A stretch of 64,000 nt of DNA from Metaphire vulgaris (GCA_018105865.1 CM030833.1:13152381-13216380), one strand, 5' to 3'; positions 33,839 through 48,044 are shown, counted from the stretch's first letter. Numbers and translations are program-made. Notes: a model not told the origin generated them from the sequence alone.

Positions 33839-36320
33839 GACGGCGAGAGACAGTGAGAGAGACAGAGACAGAGACAGAAAGGCAGAGAACGAGATAACGA
33901 AACGATGATTAACACGGGCAGTGGCATGCGCCGGTAGACAGAGATTTAAAGAGAATTTAATGGTAGAACGACGCAAATAGGACAGCCATTCACGTACAGA
34001 AATGGAAAATCGATAGTCGAAGAGGAGTTATGTCAAATAATGATGGAAAGCAGAGTGGATATCTTAATCACTGTTGAAAAGATAGACGTCGAGTATAGGC
34101 TCTACCAGCTAACTACGAGGATATACATGTACAAGCACGCATACAGACAGTCAAACACACAGACAAATCGTAAGCAAAGGGACAAAGAAAAGAACGAAAT
34201 AGCTGATGGCTGAACAAGTGACAATTCGATTCCTCTCTTCTCTAATAATCCCGGTGACCTTTTAATCAGCACCTTAAGCGGACCTGAAGTCAGCAGGTGT
34301 GCTAGAGGTGTCTCTCGTAGAATACGTAGATTAAGGTTTCATTTTTACAGAAACGGACACGCAATAATTGACGTGACTATCAGAATAGAGGAGGGCAGGC
34401 GTCGCCATGGCAACCCCCTTGGCCGCCGACATTAAATATCGTGGTGTGCGAAAGCGTTCCATTTCGACCGCCGTCACGTTACCCTCTTCCCCTTCCTCCT
34501 TGACCGCGGCAATGAAATTACAGGGGGCGACGACCAACTCCTAGGGCGGCTATTAAGACTGACATCTTAATCGACCGTAGTTCTCAAACCCCCCACGATA
34601 TCGACCGGCTAACCAGGGACTTCGGGAGCCTTGGACGAGTGGGAGTGAAGGAGCGAGTGGAGGATGGAAGGAGGGAGGGAGGCAAAGTCGTTCTGTGACT
34701 TTGTCGGAGGCAGAACTTGTGACCGGAAGCCAATTGGCGTCTTCCTGTCTCTCCCTATCTTCGCGACTTTATTTCGATTTTACTGCTTTTTTCTGTCCGT
34801 TCGGCGTCGGGACCCCGAGGCCCGAGCATAATTCGGACATTATTCGGATGATAATGGCGAGAGGATTACGAATTCCCGGACGAAGATAGTCTGTCGCTGG
34901 ATGACCACAATATTTGTCAATAATCGACAAACGCCGGCGGCTGCTGCTGCGGCGGCGGCGGCGGTGTCAGACTCAGGCGCAAGGGGTGAAGAGGCGACGG
35001 CAATTTGCCTGTGGCCATCCGTCGAATAAAGAAGTCCCTTTCACCGTCTTTATGTTATTGTCGAGAACAAAAATGGTCGCATAATAGGCGGGCGATGAGG
35101 TCGACATTGGATAATTCTGGTGAAAGAGGCTCTTCAGATGCAGCGTCATCCTTGGCGATATTCCTCAGCGGAAGGGGAGACGGTGCAACGAGAACCCCAA
35201 GAATGTGTGGGTCGAGTGAGAGTAGAGTGAAGAAGGAGGGAGAGGGGAGAGAGACAGTTTTATTTAAACCTGCACTAGACAGTGGATGTCGTCTGGCACA
35301 TATTGTTGACTATTCATTTAAGAAATGCGCCATTTGCCAAATATTTTCTCTCTGCTAGCTTTACATTCAGTCGACCTTCAACTCTCGCCCCCCCCCTATA
35401 GCCAACCTTACACGTTTGGACTAAAACAACTGCTTAAGTCACAAACAAATTCCCCATTAATGTTGCACGAAGAGCGACTGCTAGACTCCGTAGAGTTCCT
35501 CCAGTGATGCCAGATACTTTTTCTAAAACCCGCAACCGCTGGTCGAGAAAGTAGCCCAAAACCCACCAAGAGATTGTTAATACAATACAATTGCATAAGT
35601 AAGTAAATAGGTAATAACTTTAATTGAAATAAGCACGATAATCCGAATAATAAGAACTGAAATATACATTTATAGCAGGAAATTATTAGACACCAAAATA
35701 GAGGGCAACGTGAAACAGAAAAAAGAACAACACACGAAGAATAAAGTGCATTATATAGCGCCATCTCACACTAAGTCCAAAGGCTCAGCGGTGAACATTA
35801 TCTTGTTTATTTATTTAAGCGAAGTATTCTGTCGGTAAAACGTCTTCGTTTAATGCGCCTTCTCTCCTCCAGTTTTTGTTGCACCGTTTTTCGTATTGAG
35901 ACCACTTACCCATTGTAAACACAAGTTAACCCAAAATTCAAATCGAGAATGAATTGATGATGATTTCAGGGGTGGTATCGGCTATCACCAAAACATACTG
36001 ATGTTAAAACTATCCATCTAAGATTCTAAATGGGGAAATTCACCTCTGGAAATTGAAACTTGAGCCACTCTAACAGACTCCACAAAAATTAGAATGGACC
36101 GTGTGAAAACGGAAGAGATGACAACGGAAATCAGATTTTGACTTGCATTTTCCTTTTTCCGGCGAGCCAAGCATCGAACCCCGTCACCTCCCCCGCCCAA
36201 TTCTATTCCCTTCTGGGTCCAAGGAGTCTAGAACTCTAGATGAAACACTGGACATTGACACCCCTTGCAATTATGGGACAACCCCGAACGCAAATTCCTG
36301 GAAAATATCCTGTCGCAGAT

Positions 36321-36400
36321 TACTTACTTACATAAGAATAAGCAGCTACTACTGTACTACTTCCAAAGCGCTATATAAATTTACGAGTAAATTTACTTAC
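36321..36400 (+). repeat. SINE-like tail, copy 3
   Basis: gaataagcagctactactgt and ccaaagcgctatataaattt, with ttacttac words at both borders. Shorter than the copies at 21801 and 55779. Confidence 0.65.
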
Positions 36401-36778
36401 TTTCAAAATAGTCCAATTTTACGGAAAAACCGCGGGTATGGCAACACTGAATTTCTCCTCTTTCAGACAGAATATGTCGCTCACGCAAACGAAAAAGAGT
36501 CCGTCTACACTACATGCTAGAAATCAAATGCACGCTCTGCACAAGACGCGAAAAAAGACAGACAGATCTAAAACAGGAATATGGCTACAATGTTTGGATG
36601 CTGAGCAAGGTATCAGTCAGCAAAATTAAGGTGTTCTTACAGAGGAAACTTCAACTAAATTTATGCGCTGGTCTTTTTGCCTAAGTATTTTTTAAGCAAT
36701 ATGATTATTGCCGTTTTGATGAGCATGGCTCTGCAATGTGCCCCTGCTCCTGACATTTTATGATATAATAAATTGTAA

Positions 36779-36814
36779 TTTAATAATAATAATAATAGTA
36801 ATAATAATAATATG

Positions 36815-36889
<75 letters not shown>
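36779..36889. repeat. (AAT)n / (ATT)n inverted microsatellite in intron 1
   Basis: aat units (36779-36811) are followed after atggtt by att units (to 36889), so the two halves are complementary. Confidence 0.95.
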
Positions 36890-37205
36890 TTATGATTGGT
36901 AGCGCTTCACACGGTGAAGAATCGTAAAGTGCGGGAGAGCTAAGAGGAAAAAACTTGACCAAGGTCGCCATCCTCAGATTGCATGGCAAGAATCCTATCA
37001 TTATTCCACCGCGCCCCTCGAACTTCGCCGCGCCCCTTAAAATACAATAATAGCAATATTTTTGTGAGCTAAGCTTATTACGCGCTGTAGTGTATACTGA
37101 ATATAGAGGACAATAGCCCAATTATTATGTCCGAATGAAAGCAATCGAATAGAGGCGAACCGCAGCGGCACGGACGGCGTTGCATGTCAGTACTTGTGCA
37201 CCTAC

Positions 37206-37463
37206 CGGATATGGTGAGGACGAGTCGATACCTGGAGGCGGTGGAGGAGAAGGCGACCTCGAAGCGGCTGCTGAGCAGGAAGGGATCCATGATGGTGCCC
37301 ATGATGTTCACCTGTGTTTCCTCGCCGTGTTGGGTTTTGCGCCAGAGTACCGGGTACTCGAAAAGGTCGTACTCGTCGGCGTGGAAATTGCACTCGAGCG
37401 CGACCGTTTCGCCTGGGTTGAGCAAGTACACGTGACCTTCGGAAATCATCGCAACGAACAGTC
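37206..37463 (-). CDS. Ig-domain protein, first visible exon (first half of a V-type Ig domain)
   Basis: This exon codes for about 85 residues covering the first part of an immunoglobulin V-like domain. The B-strand cysteine is in GETVALECNF, the C-strand tryptophan is in PVLWRKTQ, and the frame runs to RYRLVLTIS, where the E strand ends. The acceptor is tttttcccag at 37465-37464. The donor gtaggt follows at 37205 and leaves one base (phase 1). The exon begins with two bases of a split codon, so a coding exon must lie upstream (higher coordinate), most likely the signal peptide; I did not find it. The reading joins exactly to the exon at 29329-29234. Cys, Trp and the join are seen directly; the extracellular role is inferred from the Ig fold. 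Confidence 0.85.
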
Positions 37464-39108
37464 CTGGGAAAAACATTAACACAGAAAGCGTAAAGAGCGG
37501 CGATGTCTCTATAGTTTATGAACTTGGTAATTCTGACCATCCGCGTCGTAAATTTGCGATAAAGTTTGAACGTGCGTAGAAGCCGATTTTACCGAAAAAA
37601 ATGTCTAAAATGCGTTGGTATATTTTGAAATTTTAGTTTAAACTTTTGTATCCGATGTTCAAACACTCTGCTGCAGTAGCTGATTGCACATACTGTAGAT
37701 ACTTCTGACAGAGATTCTTTGCATTTAAAAGTAAGTTAGGTAACAGCTAATAACCAGCATATTAGTGACAGATTAATCATATATTTGAGAAGAAGTGGCT
37801 AATAATTAAACAGTAATAAACCGGTTTTTCGACAAACTAATCGGCATTTCTACTGGAAAGAAGTCCAGCTTTGACAACAGATTTATCCGATCATGACATC
37901 AGCCGCAGTCAAGTGAGCAATTTAATTTTGCCGAGAAGAAAATCATAGCATTGCCATCAAGCAGTCTCTAACCCAGTGAGTCATTCTTAGCAGATCAAAT
38001 GAATCGCATTCTTTTCATGATTCATGCGCCTGAAATCGACCGACTGTTCTGTCTTCAAGTCCTTTTCTGTTCTATCCATCTTCCATTTTACTCGTTTCCT
38101 GACAAAGAGCTAGACTCCGTTCTTTCTCTCCCGGAATCCATCATTGGCTCCCATTTGCTGCTTTGATGATAGAAGTTTTAGCTGTAATTCTCCTTCGTCC
38201 GCAGTTCCCCGGATTCACAAAGCCCCGTCATCACTTATGCAGCCCTGTTGCAATCAATCACTCATTCATTTCATATCAATCATAAAGCACAACTGCGTTC
38301 TTCATTTGGAAATCAATCCAGAATGCCTCAATGCCTCCAGAGAAGCGAATTGTGATTGGTGGGAGGTAGGTTGAGATGGGGGTGGGATGATTTGCCAATG
38401 ACCAACTCTTGGATTTCAGTTTGGTTTTTCCCAACGGAAGCTGAGCATTCGACGGATTTCAAATCACACGAATTTCGTCGCTGCTACTTGAGAGAATTTA
38501 AACCGTAGACGAAAGGGGATCAGTCGGCTTTTTTCAACGACCCCAGTGGACTGGCGTGGCAACGATTGTGGACGATGAAACAAAATGCGCTGTATAATAC
38601 TGGCATTTGTGTTCCGGGAATCTCTCTGCCTTAATCACTGTCGGTTATGATATACAGTGTAGTGTGTCATGGTCATCGACGACGGAGAATTCGAGGCGAA
38701 CAGAACAGCGATATGAAGATGATATCGAATATTGCAAATTATAACCGGCAGTCAATTTCATGATCATGACGATGTTTAGATGTGCCGGTAGTGATTCCAT
38801 GACCACCATTTTCATGACGATCTCTAGTGGCCCCGGCAAAAGGCACGAAATGCTCAGAAGAGAGCGCTATGCCGGAAATACACGTAGGTCAAATACCGAC
38901 GACAGGTGAAATCAAATCAGCGTTACCTGGACAACAGGTGTGCCGGTAAAAGTAGCAAAATGATAAAACTCAGACATGCAGGAGAATGATTTAATCAGAT
39001 TTGCATCGAAGTGATAAATTACTTACTGAAGTTTAGCCGTCAAAGGCGCGAGCGACCATAAGCTGATACATAGCAATTATTTCTTTGGCTTTGATGAATA
39101 CATTAAGA

Positions 39109-39295
39109 CAATGGCGGCTCCAGGATTTGGCAAGTGGGGGGCTGGAATGGCAGCTTTAGAGCATGGAGATGGCCAACTACTTTTAAGGAAACCTGGACTA
39201 GTCTAGTTGCTTGAAATGAGTGCACTAACTTATGGGGCCACTGGGGGAGGGCAAGTATTCAATAGGGGCACGGACCCCCTGTGGAGCCGCTTCTG
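39109..39295. mobile_element. Short hAT-like element
   Basis: Ends caatggcggctccagg and ctgtggagccgcttctg, flanked by cattaaga / cattaagt (8 bp, one mismatch). 187 bp, with no coding content. Confidence 0.8.
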
Positions 39296-39782
39296 CATTA
39301 AGTATCAAAACACAAAGCTATGAGAACAAACAAGTCCTGTATACGCCACCGTTGCCTCAAATAGTGCTGCAGTCCGCCGACATTTCTATGAACAACAATT
39401 CGTAACTAAAGTTCTATATTCAATAGAAGATAATATTTAGAGATCATTTAATGAGGAAAACATTTAAGAAAGAAAAGAGAATGATGGAGACAGATAGCAG
39501 ACAGGCAGACAGACGGACAGCTAAAGAGGGGAAGGGGTAAAACGAGAACATTATCAGCATAGCAATATGAAATATAACAAAATAAATGCATAGAATTTTG
39601 TCCAGACAACAAGGGAATTCTAACCGAAGTGCCAATAATCTGCCAGTAATCGAGTTATTCAACAAACACAAACCATTCATCGACTTAAACACCAGCAATA
39701 CTACTAATTTCCTTATCTTATTCTCTTCTGCGAGTCTATCCTCGCTTGTACTTACAGTTAGACTGAGAATTGAGGACAGGTG

Positions 39783-39784
<2 letters not shown>

Positions 39785-39832
<48 letters not shown>
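39785..39832. repeat. (GA)n microsatellite
   Basis: About 23 units. Confidence 0.95.
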
Positions 39833-39835
<3 letters not shown>

Positions 39836-40893
39836 ATTAAGACAAAACTCCTGGCAACTCTGCTACAAATGTAATCGAAAGTAAAACCGGTGGCGCAACA
39901 TAAATCATGTCTTTGGGATTTCGTTTCTCTGACGAATGACGCAGTGTCTTCTTATCTGCGCCGTTGTCAATTTCTGCCGCTAGGCGACTGATGGGGAGGG
40001 GAGGAGGAGGAGAAGGGTAGAAGAAGAGGGAAGGGAAGGGAGTTTCTCTAATTCCGACGTTATTCCCTTCTCCTATATCGCCCCGTTCATTCGCAGTATG
40101 TCACTGCTTCAGAATTCATTTGCAGCGGCAGGAAACGCTTTCGGACATTGATCGATGACAGAGGAGAAGGCAGGAACGCAGACTAGACGCGGCAGAGTCG
40201 CAGCCTAGCGAACTAGAGAAGGCAGGGAAGCAGACTAAAACTCCGAATTAAAATTGGAGGCAGTGCCACAGACTGAATGGCAACAATTGATTCCGTATAA
40301 AAAGAATGGAGGCAATGGATCCGATAGAGTGACGCAGAAACTTTCCCATATCTAAATATTAGCAGATGCCGGAAATTCAACATGGCAGGACATTCCCTCC
40401 GCCTCCCCATTCCCTCCCTTCTTTCAGCTTCTTACCACTTACCAACTCAGACGGAACCCACGTTTCCTCTGGCTTCCTAAAGCTCTTTCCAGCTAATCCC
40501 ATTCCAATTTCCCAACAGACCCAATAATGGATGATGCAATGTAAACTAGAAAGGATTCAAGCATTACACAGTTGTTTGGCGCCGCACTTTAAGACTGCCA
40601 AATGTAGATTCGACGCAAGACATGTTTGATGCGTCGTTGGAACTGTCTTGTGTTTTGGCCAGAAAGTGTACCAATGACGCTTTCTATATACTGAAAACGA
40701 AAGAGAGGCTGCCGAATCGCAAAAATTCTAAAATCTCACGACAATGAGAAAGCGTTTTGAAAAAAAACCAGAAGAAATCGAGAATCGAGAAGTAGGGGAA
40801 AGTTGAGTATCATTGTCCCTGGGGATGTAAATGCCCCCAACGACCTCAAGGCTTAAGCCCTGTCTTTATGAAAGATAAAGAGAAACAGAGGAG

Positions 40894-40895
<2 letters not shown>

Positions 40896-40975
<80 letters not shown>
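40896..40975. repeat. (TA)n-(GA)n microsatellite
   Basis: About 24 ta units followed by about 15 ga units. Just upstream (40838-40860) lies aacgacctcaaggcttaag, a word that nearly recurs at 56378-56396. Confidence 0.95.
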
Positions 40976-40977
<2 letters not shown>

Positions 40978-42514
40978 AAAACGAATGGAAAGAAAATTCG
41001 ATTGGACAGGGAAAATGGCAAAAGTCGACGTTGACTTGTTTTTGTCAAGCTCGGGGAAAGTTCATCGATTCTCTGTGGAGTGAAAACATATTGATATTGA
41101 AAAATCAGAAACGAAAGAAAATTGTTTAAGAAATTGAGTGAAACGGGGGTGGGGGATGGTGGAGCAGCAGAGGAAGCGAGCGCGGTGGACAGTACGAAGT
41201 CTAAGAAACGCAGAAAACATCGACAACAATGAAAATAAAGACAACACAAGACATTGCGACGACGAAAGATTAAAAGCATTTGCATCGACATGGGTTTCCG
41301 CTACAATTGAATTAATTCATCTTCCTTCAAAGGGTCTCTACTCGCAGTGCGTCGTGTAGTTTTCCATATTTCGAAATAGATTTTTCTCACGACGCAAGAC
41401 GGAAAACTGCATCAGTAATGATTACACCTAACAACCAAGATGAGACGGACGACAATTTTGTTATTTGTCGAAAATAATTACACATTAAAGCATTCGAAAA
41501 CGAAAGAGAAAAAGGGCTTCATTTGAATACTTACGACAAAATATTGTATAATAGTTTGTGCCGGAAGACTACAGTATAAGCCTCGCTGCAGATCCTGTCT
41601 TAATACCTTGGCGCCGGTGCGTTATAAGGGTGTCGCTCAATGGTGGTTCACACCTGGTGACGTTCGAAACCCATTTGTTCCTAAATTAATAGTCTGTTTA
41701 CCTGCAAATTAGAATCGAATAGTGTGTCCTAAAGTAACGCTTATCGTATTTTTCATGTCATTCTGTAACAATTTCTCTCAAAACAACGCAAAACTATTTG
41801 AAAAGGTCGTTTAGGAACCATATTTCGTTCCAACGACTACTTGTAGGCCTACATCTAAAACCATTTGTGCGCGAAACCTCAGGTTCAACGTTCTCGGAAT
41901 TTCACCTCTAAATCTCGTGTTTAGATCAGAATCCAGTTTGAATTAAATATCCGATATTTATCGCCAGCACCTTCCGTCCTCTTCTCAACCCCCACCCCCA
42001 CCACACCCACGCGCAAAGAATTCCTCACGAGTTGCTTACAGCGTAATTTAGCGATTTATGTAGCGTCTCTAGAAATCATGGGATATCAACTTCGTCGTTT
42101 AGGAGACGTTATACATGGCCATCAATCGCTGGTAAGCCTTGCGTCGCTTACACTGTCGTCCTCTCGTCCTGTAAATATGAACATTAATTATTAGCTGCAC
42201 GCATGAGGAGATGATGATGGCGCTTGATGTTTCCCTACGAAGCCTTCCTCCTCCCCTCCTCCCGACGGAGGGGAGGAGGAAATCAGTTGGATCACTGAAA
42301 TGCCATTCTTCGGTCGGTTTCCGATCTCCCCTCGTGCCTCGTGAGCTTCGCCGCCGCCGCCGCCGCCGCCGAAGTGTATTCCATCTCGTGATTATTTCAT
42401 TTGGCAGCAGTCACGGATCGAGTCAGATACACTCGACATTTAGATTTTACGAGGAGAGGTATCTGAGAAACCATAACACACACAGGCATATGAAATGGAT
42501 AGAAGGATGGATGA

Positions 42515-43073
<559 letters not shown>

Positions 43074-44033
43074 GGCGGTGCTACCACAGCAGCAGTAGTA
43101 AGACAAAGGATGAGACGACGTTTGCAGACAGAGGACGAAGAGCGACAGAAGTTTCGGGGGGAAGAGGGGCAATTTCTCCCTCCGGATATTACATTGTCGA
43201 CTGCTCGATAGAGATAAGACATAAATATAGAGCGATGTCGACGCTCTCGCTAAGTATCGAGTCTCCTGCATACAGAGGAGAGAGGGAGGGAGGGAGGGAG
43301 GGAGGGAGGGGGGAAGAGAGAGAGTGGAAGGAGTCTAAATGTATGATGAGACCGTGTTTCTTATAATCGGTCGTCTCGGAATAGACGCCGTAGCATCGAC
43401 GGCGTGTAAGAGATTGTCAACGTCCGCATCAAACAGTTCGTCCGGTAGTTGTTTCCATTGTGACAGCAGCAGCAGCAGCAGCATGTACGGTCGGTAGGTG
43501 GACATTAATACCGGAGCCTAATCCAACGCCCGTCCCTTGGGACCCCTGCGCCGTCACTATTTAATAGCAACCGAAACAAAGGCCCGCGGCGGTGGCGGCG
43601 GCGCGACGTGTAAGGAGGCGCCCTGCGCAGTCGGTCACGTGACCGTATCATCCTGTTGTCGTCTGATTGGCCAGACGCTCGGAGGATTCGAGGAAGACGA
43701 CGACGACGACGACGACGACGCTGTTCTGAAGACGAACTTGAAGCGGCGGCGGCCTTTGGATTTCAATCGGCCCCTTGGGGTAGGGTGGGGTGGGTGGGAG
43801 GCTGGAGTGAGGGAGGAGACTGCAGAGAGCATCGGCAGATATTCTGTTACCCCAAGGAATGAATCCGTTCGATTCGTCCACGAAGAACGAGAGAACCGAG
43901 AATAAGAACGAGCGAAAAAAAAACACAAAACCAGATCTGAAAATCAATTTTAAAAATGTTCACTTTAAAAAACCCAACTCCGCGACGAATATTGGGAGAT
44001 AGCAGTTCATAATCAATTGTTTCTAACGTCTCT

Positions 44034-44036
<3 letters not shown>

Positions 44037-44127
<91 letters not shown>
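44037..44127. repeat. (TA)n-(GT)n microsatellite
   Basis: About 17 ta units then about 28 gt units. Confidence 0.95.
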
Positions 44128-45420
44128 GTTGTGTTGCGTACTAGAAGCACCCACAAAAGGCCGATGGATTTTGATTAAAAAATCGTAGACAAGGCAAATG
44201 CAATCCACTAAAAATTAGTTTTCGATCAGTGCTGACGGGCGAAACGGCCTCCAGCACAGAGATTAATGTTATAAAGTTAAATAAAATCTTGATGAGCTCT
44301 GTCCTGTCAGCATTTGAAGCCGATGACGAGTAATTACTTTCAACCGCGCCTAAGACCGACAACTGGAACGCGCAATATGCCTGCAGATAATCTCTGAAGA
44401 CCTTCGCAACACGGTCTTGGAAAGGCGTAAGCGCTAATGGAAAATGAAATTCTTGGCGGATTTTCTTTGACTATGATTTCGATTTATATATTCGACAGTC
44501 TCCGCCACTTCGGGCGTTTCGAAATGCGCAAAGGGACGGTCGTTTGGACTGTAGCTCCCCATTTTCGAAATCGTTCACAGTTTTAAACATGGCCGCGCAC
44601 AGTTATACGCTGACAAAGATGCGTCTAAGACAAATTTATCTGCATGTTGCCGTCTAGCCGTAGAATAGATTGACAGAGTTCTCGCAAAATCCGCGCCAGA
44701 TGTTATACAATGTCCGGAATTTTCGAAAAAGCATTTCCAAGAATTGTCTCCAGGTGGCGGTTATCTTAACCGATCAAGATCTAATAACAAGAACTTTGTC
44801 TAAGATGGATGGTCATTCGTGTGCGATTTTGACAAATAGCCCGTGCGATGTTGATAAAACTAAAACATGACAAATGGCAAACGTACGTGACACTGACAAA
44901 CTGGCGCTACATCATCAACGGCGAGATGTTGCGTCGATGTATCCGCTTGCGTCTTTCTCGGAACCAATTAAAGTTTTGCTCGTTCGACCGGCATCATTTT
45001 TTCCCGGCATAAATGTCAAATGTCAGACGAAGTTAACACAGAGGGCGACCCATAAATTCTGAAACTCGCCGGAAAGTTCTGCCAACCGAAAAATTAAATG
45101 CTTAGTGGCATTTATTTATGATGTATCAAAAGTATACTATATATATATGTATTGTATATATATACGCCGTGGCGGCCGTGAATCACCGTCAATATCCCAA
45201 AAGATGTACTTTATTAACCTAACTGGCTCATGACAGCTTTAAGAGATCGTCTCATTTCGGTTAAACTAATCATGAGACTTGATAAGATGCTGGTTCGTAA
45301 GAACGCCGAATTCTGAGAACGAAGGAAAACATCGACTATTACTACTACTACAATGATAACGACGACCACACAGACATTCTATACTTATATACGACAACAG
45401 GCAATTGCAGTAAGCGTCTA

Positions 45421-47052
45421 CAGCGGAGATGGCAATGGGCTAAATGGGTCACAAATCCTCGATGGGTTACATGGGTCGAGTCACACATTGACCCAAGGCC
45501 TATCGAATTTCTAAGAGTATATGGGTGCAGCGCATGAAATTTTTTAAGTTCACTTTTATTTAACCAATGAATATCTGCAATACAATATCTGCATCTATAC
45601 TCTATGGCACGGGTGCGCAACCTTTTCGGTGTTTCCGGCCGCATTACAGATTTTTTAAACTTCACAATATGGCCGCCAGCGAGTCCAAGTATTTTTTTTA
45701 CGAATGACGCATTATAACGGAGTATAATGTTCCCGATAATATCGAACTTCTCTCATTTCTACGTGTGTAATAAATTTGAAATGTCCTCCACGTAGCTGTC
45801 GTAACTAGTAACATCGAAAAAGATTTTTTAAAACCTAAAATTTAACTGAAATGTTTCCAGCACAGTTTGCAGAACGTCGCCATCTTCGGGAGTCGTGAAT
45901 GGCTGCCTTGGTCTTGCGTGCTTGCAGGCAGACTTGCGAAATCAGGAGACTCGCCGGAGACTTATTCCCGACTCCAGATTGCTGCCTACCAATCTGGTTC
46001 GGTACTTGCTCTTCAAATGTTTAATTCTAGAAAACGCTGTTTCGCACTCGTGCTTCCGAAAAGAACAAGAATGTTTCTGGCCAGTTCTCGTAGTTTTGGG
46101 TACGCCACTGCCGTTTTTCACGTGTCCAGCGGATCGTTCTAATCGGCAAACTTCTTCACAAGCTGCTCATTAGGGTCTATTCTTTAATTAACATAACCAG
46201 TTCCATTTGAAGATGAAACGATGCACTCTCTGTCTCCATCAGATGAGGAGAAGCAGCTAGTCTTAATGTTGGTGAAATTTTCTCAAAATCTTGGAAACGG
46301 GCGGCGAATTCCTGCAACAGCTCATCGAAAACACTAGAATATAGAGGATGGTTGGAATTTCGTCTGCTTGTATGTCTTTGCTGTCAATCAAAGCCGTAAG
46401 TTGTGGAAAATGGAAGAAATTATGCTGCTGTAGATGACTTCGGAGGAAACGACATTTATCAAGGAAGTCTTTAACTTGTCTATTCATGAGGCAAACTGTT
46501 GTTGCTTTGCTTTGCAGACTTTGATTAAGATAGCTGAGATGGGTTAGCAAATCCACCAGAAAAAACAGGAATGCGAGGAAGTCATCATTGTTTACTGTTT
46601 AGCAAGGGGCAATCCTTGTTCTTCGTTGAATAAAATTCCACTATTTCCTGCCTATGCCAATGGCCACCATCACATACATTTTAAAATACACACATGACGG
46701 CCGCACAAGTTGCTACTCACGGCCGCTGCTCTATGGCAAAAGAGGACGCTACTCTTAATTAATTAATTAATTACTTGCAGTGTTTGTCAAATTTTGATTT
46801 GATTGCGTGTATTATTTTATTTTAGGTTACCATAGTTGTGTTCTTTTACGTTCGAGAGACGCTCAACAATCGTTTGGACTTTTGATGAGGCTTAACCACT
46901 TTGAAGAGATATTATAGGGATTCAGCTGTCAATGACCTACAGATCATGGGTCATGGGTTAAAGGTTAAATTGATCACATGGGTTATAGGTCATTTTGAGT
47001 TAACACACAGAGTGCAACTGGCGCAAATTGCCTATTGCCATCTCTGGGTACA
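45421..47052. mobile_element. Possible outer element interrupted by the hAT at 45608-46728
   Basis: The sequence to the left (gagatggcaatgggc near 45426) and to the right (ttgcctattgccatctctg near 47030-47048) of the hAT copy are mutually inverted, and both carry repeated atgggtc / gacccat words. This suggests a second transposon into which the hAT inserted. No clean 8-bp duplication was found. Confidence 0.4.
45608..46728 (-). mobile_element. hAT element with degenerate transposase
   Basis: A perfect 8-bp duplication ctctatgg (45600-45607, 46729-46736) bounds 1,121 bp. The left end cacgggtgcgcaacc is of the common CAGGGGTGxGCAAC type and the right end is gcggccgctg. On the minus strand an open stretch (46556-46263) reads LLTHLSYLNQSLQSKATTV with NFFHFPQL further on, matching the late part of transposases of the GTF2IRD2/ZBED-like hAT group. 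Nearer the left end, CETAFSRIKHLKSKYRTRL is the hATC dimerisation motif. The N-terminal half is absent and stops interrupt the rest, so the copy is internally deleted and inactive. Confidence 0.85.
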
Positions 47053-47118
47053 GTCTTTTCCACGAAAGCAGCTGCGCATACAGCCTCATTTAACATCGAT
47101 CTACATGTAGTAGAAACA

Positions 47119-47365
47119 ACGTTAAGCGCGGTTAGTACTTGGATGGGTGACCATCTCGGAATCTATCCATGGTGTCGGCGGTCAACCAAGCTGTTCATCG
47201 CTTAGGCGTCGATAAATTGATAGAGGCGTTATGCTGCGAAGGTAAAACGCGGGTCTAGAGAAAGCAATAGCAACCTACTCTGATGATTAATGGCGTAAGC
47301 CACCTGCGCCGCTGCTTGCCCATAGTACACGGAGATCAGTCCCCGAGTATGAGACTACCTCTACC
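47119..47365 (+). mobile_element. 5S rRNA-headed SINE sharing the body of the tRNA-headed family
   Basis: The first ~60 bp contain gttagtacttggatgggtga and ggtgtcggcggt, the internal-promoter (box C) half and 3' end of 5S rRNA. Downstream, ggtctagagaaagcaatagc, gattaatggcgtaagccacc and gagactacctctacc match the body of the tRNA-headed SINEs. The first half of 5S is missing, so it is a truncated retroposed copy, not a 5S gene. Confidence 0.75.
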
Positions 47366-47486
47366 CAGGGTGCGATTTGTGACCTGCAGCAGTGGGGGGA
47401 TATGTCGAGCTTGGGGGGATGTAGCAGTAGGGTGATGCAGTTGGGCAGTGGGGGGAATCCCTCTTCCCTCTACAAATCGCGCCCTG
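47366..47486. mobile_element. Very short hAT-like element (121 bp)
   Basis: Ends cagggtgcgatttgtg and tacaaatcgcgccctg, with a perfect 8-bp duplication cctctacc (47358-47365, 47487-47494). The target is the 3' end of the 5S-headed SINE. The termini match those of the 1.8-kb element at 19556-21389. Confidence 0.88.
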
Positions 47487-48042
47487 CCTCTACCGTTACC
47501 TAGTAGAAGTGGGTGAAGACATCATCAGAGATGTGATGGAACCTGTTAGCTATTAATTACTGCTTTTAAATCTAAGAGAGCAAATCACGAAACTCAATGT
47601 ATTATCCGAAATGGCGGCGAAGGATGTCGAGGTGCGTAATAACGTGACGGTCTAGAAGAAGATGGCCTAGAGAAAGAATTTCTTCCGTGTAAAAATAATT
47701 GATCCATACTCTAGTTTCCATAATACCATCGGATCTGATGGCTACTAGATTCTGTTTTTAAATCTAGACGAAAAATCACCGAATTCGATAATTCGACAAT
47801 GTGATGCAGTTGTCGTGCCGTAGAAATGCCAGAAGTCTGACAAGGAAAAGATCTAGAAAACAAATATTTCCTGCTCGTCAAGAACGGACGCATACTTGAG
47901 TGTATAATGGTTTCTGAATTACTGGGCGATAAAATCGTGGAAATCAATTGTGACAATTGATCAAAATTATTCGTATGGCGATAACGAGATAACGATGATT
48001 TGCGGAATGGCCTTACGACCCGCACGCAGGAACTCAAGATTT

Positions 48043-48044
<2 letters not shown>

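Larger units (their letters stand above)
29330..37205 (-). other. Intron 1 (first visible) of the Ig gene
   Basis: A 7.9-kb intron splitting the first Ig domain. It holds several microsatellites, an hAT-like element at 30195-30391, a TA-flanked element at 32723-33235 and a SINE-like tail at 36321-36400. No additional exon was recognised, although a short one could be missed by eye. Confidence 0.65.

Noticed and set aside
41062..41247. Candidate signal-peptide exon for the Ig gene (hydrophobic N-terminus on the minus strand)
   Set aside because: The hydrophobic stretch is followed by arginine-rich sequence, and no convincing phase-1 donor lies at the right place.
47119..47180. Possible 5S rRNA gene
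   Set aside because: Only the 3' half matches, and it is fused to a SINE body.
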